From: Costus lasius
Lineage: Eukaryota; Streptophyta; Magnoliopsida; Zingiberales; Costaceae
Assembly (NCBI GenBank): GCA_027563935.2
Contig: CM050449.1
Coordinates: forward strand, 14,398,501 to 14,462,500
DNA: 64,000 bases
Direction: 5' to 3'
Position numbers and translations under genes: made by a program. The notes under the pieces are model-generated. The model was not told where the DNA came from, made no database searches, and worked only from the letters and a program-made list of their open reading frames with translations. Of this stretch, positions 63,698 to 64,000 are shown in pieces (position 1 is the first letter of the stretch; the number at the start of each line of letters is the position of its first letter).

Positions 63698-64000
63698 GGT
63701 TGTGTTTACTGGCAGTGACGGAAAAAAATGAGGGACGAGAAAAATAAAAGAATGGAAAAATAGGAGGAAGGGATCGGTGCATCACGTGAAGAATAATGTG
63801 ATTTAGATGGCGTACAGCTCCCGTCCGCGAGGTCACCACGCGCAAAGTTGTCGTTCTCGAGGTCTCCATGTGCAAGCAGTCGCGTCTGTGAGGTCACGAG
63901 GTTGGTGTCCATGCAAGGTCGATGGTAGCGGGAGCAGTCGGCGTCGCGTGAGCAGTGGGTGTCACACGAGCAGTCGGCATCGCACGAGCCACCAACGTCC
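63698..64000. mobile_element. Start of a truncated (by window) repetitive element
   Basis: It begins GGTTGTGTTTACTGGCAGTG then ACGGAAAA, resembling the start of the 19144-19942 element. From about 63915 short GC-rich units GAGCAGTCGGCGTCGCGT repeat with an 18-bp period and are cut off by the window end. Confidence 0.4.

Overview
This is a plant nuclear window, most likely from a non-grass monocot. Its genes have many short introns with GT/AG borders. The families are plant-specific: CIPK kinase, nucleobase-ascorbate transporter, plant GSK3, ATL RING-H2 ligase and DOG1-domain protein. First or single exons are very GC-rich (DOG1-like, CIPK, ATL) against AT-rich intergenic DNA, and transposable elements are nested throughout. 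The species call is inference; the gene families and element boundaries are read from the sequence.

Layout. 1-4830: 3' part of a decayed L1-type LINE (+). 5836-8392: degenerate exons of the exosome gene RRP45/CER7 (-), broken up by other DNA. 8981-11632: a Mutator-like element with a 9-bp target duplication and a FAR1-domain remnant; a 930-bp hAT-like element has landed in its left terminal repeat. 12816-13598: DOG1-like gene (+). 17000-18463: intronless CIPK (-). 19092-20195: repeat-rich DNA. 21713-25868: 14-exon nucleobase-ascorbate transporter (+). 28876-33302: 12-exon GSK3/SHAGGY-like kinase (+). 33839-35341: three small non-autonomous elements. 37280-43533: 12-exon cytosolic-type aspartate aminotransferase (-), with a 370-bp Mutator-type MITE 188 bp upstream of its start codon. 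45213-49245: a complete LTR retrotransposon (-) with two 1067-bp LTRs, target duplication CTAAG and only gag plus protease inside. 50850-51414: hAT-type MITE. 52971-53912: conserved plant protein of unknown function (-). 54648-55652: ATL-type RING-H2 E3 ligase (-). 56885-60589: near-complete hAT element with an 8-bp target duplication and a broken transposase. 60598-64000: mostly AT-rich DNA with a small ORF, an 85-bp tandem duplication and the start of another element.

The host genes are ordinary single-copy plant genes with no sign of a shared pathway. The CIPK and GSK3 are signalling kinases, the ATL a probable membrane-bound ubiquitin ligase, the NAT a purine/xanthine permease, and AAT an amino-acid metabolism enzyme.

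The most informative content is the mobile DNA. Six elements have boundaries fixed by target duplications (8, 8, 8, 9, 9 and 5 bp), one of the 9-bp pairs having a single mismatch; the nested hAT at 9040-9969 has a less perfect 6/8 pair. One hAT pair is evidently an autonomous-type element plus its deletion/derivative partner. Several element genes carry stops where tryptophan is expected, as methylation-driven decay would produce. I found no tRNA, rRNA or CRISPR, and no clearly new molecular system.
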